A stretch of DNA of 64,000 bases from Litorivita sp040371945 (GTDB lineage: Bacteria > Pseudomonadota > Alphaproteobacteria > Rhodobacterales > Rhodobacteraceae): NCBI RefSeq assembly GCF_040371945.1, contig NZ_BAABWS010000001.1, positions 930,001-994,000 on the forward strand, written 5' to 3'. The notes beneath the pieces are model-generated. The model ran no database searches and was not told the origin of the DNA. It was given only the letters and a program-made list of their open reading frames with translations. A program made the translations under genes and the position numbers. Every line of letters starts with the position of its first letter. Within the stretch, counting starts at the first letter, position 1. Positions 61,981 through 64,000 of the stretch are shown here, piece after piece.

Positions 61981-62781
61981 ATGCAGCTTTTCGTCGGCCT
62001 CGGCAATCCAGGGGCAAAATACGCCCGCAACCGCCATAACATCGGCTTTATGGCGCTGGACGAAATTGCCCGTGACCATGGCTTCGCCCCGTGGCGTTCC
62101 AAATTCCAAGGCCAGATCACCGAAGGCATGCTTGGCCGCGAAAAGGTGATCTTGCTCAAGCCCGAAACCTTCATGAACCTGTCGGGCCAATCGGTCGGCG
62201 AGGCGATGCGGTTTTACAAACTGGCCCCCTCCGACGTGACGGTGTTTCACGACGAATTGGACCTCGCCCCAGCCCGCCTCAAACATAAAACCGGCGGCGG
62301 CCATGCGGGCCACAACGGGCTGCGCTCGATCCACAGCCACATCGGCGAGAGCTATCACCGCATCCGCCTCGGCATCGGGCACCCTGGTCATAAGGACCGC
62401 GTGGCGGGCTATGTCCTGTCGGATTTTGCCAAGGCAGACGAGGCGTGGCTGGATGACCTTTTGCGCGGCATTTGCGATGGCGCGCCTGCCCTCGCCGAAG
62501 GGGACAGCGCCAGATTCTCCAATGCCGTCGCCCTGCGGGTGACCCCGCCGCGCTCTGGCGGCGGCACCAGCACGAAGAGCGGCAAACCCAAAGGCCCGCG
62601 CGGTGATCGCCCGGGCCCCAAGCCCAACGCAAAGCCAAAGGTCCAAATCAAACCCGTCACCGGCAAGGCCAAACCGCAAAGCGATCAGGCGAAGGTGGAG
62701 CCTGCCGCCATGGGTGACGAACCGGCCCAAAGCGGCATCGCGGGCAAGCTGCAACAACTGGCCAATAAGTTTCGCAGCTAG
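61981..62781 (+). CDS. pth: Peptidyl-tRNA hydrolase with C-terminal extension
   Basis: 266 aa. Recycles tRNA from stalled peptidyl-tRNA. Begins MQLFVGLGNPGAKYARNRHN with catalytic H19; the motifs FMNLSGQSVG and HDELDLAPARLKHKTGGGHA (catalytic Asp) follow. Residues 1-190 make the normal enzyme; the extra 75 residues are rich in Lys, Pro and Gly, probably disordered and RNA-binding. A terminator follows. Confidence 0.95.
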   Translation: MQLFVGLGNPGAKYARNRHNIGFMALDEIARDHGFAPWRSKFQGQITEGMLGREKVILLKPETFMNLSGQSVGEAMRFYKLAPSDVTVFHDELDLAPARLKHKTGGGHAGHNGLRSIHSHIGESYHRIRLGIGHPGHKDRVAGYVLSDFAKADEAWLDDLLRGICDGAPALAEGDSARFSNAVALRVTPPRSGGGTSTKSGKPKGPRGDRPGPKPNAKPKVQIKPVTGKAKPQSDQAKVEPAAMGDEPAQSGIAGKLQQLANKFRS

Positions 62782-62793
62782 AAAACGGCGCAT

Positions 62794-62832
62794 AAAAAAG
62801 CCGCGCGCCGGAACCCCAGCGCGCGGCTTTTT
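62794..62832. terminator. Bidirectional terminator between pth and trpB
   Basis: Stem GCCGCGCGC / GCGCGCGGC, flanked by six A and five T, between convergent genes. Confidence 0.92.
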
Positions 62833-62849
62833 AGTGCAAATACGGGCGC

Positions 62850-64000
62850 TTACCCGCCGGTGTTGATCTCGACACCCAAGTGTTTGGCGACGGTGAAAAT
62901 ATCCTTGTCGCCGCGCCCGCACATATTCATCACCAAGATATGATCCTTGGGCAATGTCGGCGCGATCTTCATCACATGGGCCAAGGCATGGCAGGGCTCA
63001 AGCGCCGGAATGATGCCTTCGGTGCGGCAGGAGAACTGGAACGCCTCCAGCGCCTCCTTGTCGGTGATCGACACATATTCCGCCCGCCCCGTTTCATGCA
63101 GCCAGCTATGCTCCGGCCCGATGCCCGGATAATCGAGACCGGCCGAAATCGAATGGCCTTCCAAAATCTGCCCGTCGTCATCTTGTAGCAAATAGGTGCG
63201 GTTGCCGTGCAAAACCCCCGGACGTCCGCCGGTCAGCGAGGCGCAATGCTGCATCGTCTCGTCCACGCCCTTGCCGCCCGCTTCGACCCCGATGATACGC
63301 ACGCTTTCGTCGTCAAGGAACGGATAGAACAGCCCCATCGCATTGGAGCCGCCGCCAATCGCCGCCACGAGGCTGTCGGGCAAACGCCCCTCGCCCTCTT
63401 GCTCGGCCATCTGCCAGCGCACTTCCTTGCCGATGATCGATTGGAAATCGCGCACCATCGCCGGATAGGGGTGCGGCCCCGCCACGGTGCCGATGCAATA
63501 GAAAGTATCGTCCACATTGGTCACCCAATCGCGCAGCGCATCATTCATCGCATCCTTGAGCGTGCCGCGCCCCGAAGTCACAGGCACCACCTCGGCCCCC
63601 AAAAGCCGCATGCGGAACACATTGGGCGCCTGACGCTCGACATCATGCGCGCCCATATAGACCACGCATTTGAGCCCGAATTTCGCGCAAACCGTCGCCG
63701 TGGCAACCCCGTGCTGCCCCGCGCCGGTTTCGGCAATGATCCGGCCCTTGCCCATACGGCGCGCCAAAATGATCTGCCCCAGCACGTTGTTGATCTTATG
63801 CGCGCCGGTGTGGTTGAGCTCGTCGCGCTTGAGGTAAATCTTCGCCCCGCCAAGCTCCTCGGTCATCCGGCTGGCAAAATACAGCGGGCTGGGACGGCCC
63901 ACATAATGCGTCCAAAGATCGTCCATCTCGGCCCAAAACGTCTCGTCGGTCTTGGCCTTTTCATACTCTTCCTCAAGGCTGAGGATCAGCGGCATCAAGG
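62850..64000 (-). CDS. trpB: TrpB, tryptophan synthase beta chain (5' end beyond window)
   Basis: About 383 codons visible; the first ~20 residues lie beyond the right edge, so no start is called. Condenses indole with serine using PLP. The PLP lysine is in ELNHTGAHKINNVLGQ, the phosphate-binding loop in AAIGGGSNAMGLF, and the monovalent-cation and C-terminal regions (LVMNMCGRGDKDIF) are intact. The alpha chain gene is separate at 55.8 kb. Confidence 0.97.
   Translation of the reverse strand, partial: LMPLILSLEEEYEKAKTDETFWAEMDDLWTHYVGRPSPLYFASRMTEELGGAKIYLKRDELNHTGAHKINNVLGQIILARRMGKGRIIAETGAGQHGVATATVCAKFGLKCVVYMGAHDVERQAPNVFRMRLLGAEVVPVTSGRGTLKDAMNDALRDWVTNVDDTFYCIGTVAGPHPYPAMVRDFQSIIGKEVRWQMAEQEGEGRLPDSLVAAIGGGSNAMGLFYPFLDDESVRIIGVEAGGKGVDETMQHCASLTGGRPGVLHGNRTYLLQDDDGQILEGHSISAGLDYPGIGPEHSWLHETGRAEYVSITDKEALEAFQFSCRTEGIIPALEPCHALAHVMKIAPTLPKDHILVMNMCGRGDKDIFTVAKHLGVEINTGG

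Noticed and set aside
1..64000. CRISPR array, prophage structural genes or insertion sequences
   Set aside because: No regularly spaced long repeats, no capsid/tail-like proteins and no transposase were seen. The only mobile element supported is the tRNA-Ser island.

Overview
The window looks like chromosomal DNA of a high-GC alphaproteobacterium, most probably a Rhodobacterales (roseobacter-type) species. Supporting signs are two complete TRAP transporters, an alphaproteobacterial C-P lyase locus (two phnE permeases, a hexapeptide transferase, phnGHIJKL-N-M, divergent phnF), unlinked trpA and trpB, and dense operons with 1-8 base stop/start overlaps. The genus is not claimed.

Region 1 (1-2.9 kb): the 5' part of a PLP-dependent Orn/Lys/Arg decarboxylase gene and an M20 amidohydrolase. 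Region 2 (2.9-14.6 kb): a complete phosphonate uptake and C-P lyase system. phnC-D-E1-E2-hexapeptide transferase and phnG-H-I-J-K-L-N-M are two minus-strand operons separated by the plus-strand regulator phnF. Three CTATAC repeats lie in the phnG/phnF gap. Region 3 (14.7-20.8 kb): a DUF3237 protein, an HSL-type esterase and a TetR regulator face a quinate/shikimate dehydrogenase and a TRAP transporter. This may be a module for import and breakdown of quinate, shikimate or their esters.

Region 4 (20.9-43.5 kb) is the most interesting metabolic part. A MalT/AlkS-size LuxR regulator (884 aa) is followed by an operon encoding an integral-membrane di-iron hydroxylase (AlkB/XylM family), its 2Fe-2S/FAD reductase (XylA-like), thiolase, a FadB/J-type fusion, enoyl-CoA hydratase, a small membrane protein and an acyl-CoA ligase. 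Divergent to it is a second TRAP transporter. Facing that is an operon for a nitronate-monooxygenase-family flavoprotein, acyl-CoA dehydrogenase, GMC alcohol dehydrogenase and aldehyde dehydrogenase, with another acyl-CoA dehydrogenase and thiolase divergent. Together these encode hydroxylation, alcohol and aldehyde oxidation, CoA activation and beta-oxidation of an alkyl-type substrate. The two divergent promoter regions share an unusual composite motif (CCAAAGTATGG, 4-5 bases, GCCAATT), and a partial copy precedes the regulator.

Region 5 (44.07-53.6 kb): an integrated island inserted at the 3' end of tRNA-Ser(GCU). It is bounded by a 14-bp direct repeat of the tRNA end and by matching TACCAC-N6-TACCAC arm-like repeats. 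It carries a type I restriction-modification system (hsdM-hsdS-hsdR), two tyrosine recombinases, an excisionase-like small protein and one unrecognised 306-aa protein. Region 6 (54-64 kb): housekeeping and sensory genes: a small secreted protein, ychF, trpA, an H-NOX/hybrid histidine kinase pair, an FMN-dependent L-lactate dehydrogenase, ribosomal protein L25, bacterioferritin and its ferredoxin, peptidyl-tRNA hydrolase, and trpB running off the right edge.

All calls come from reading the sequence and from recalled family knowledge. No database search was run.
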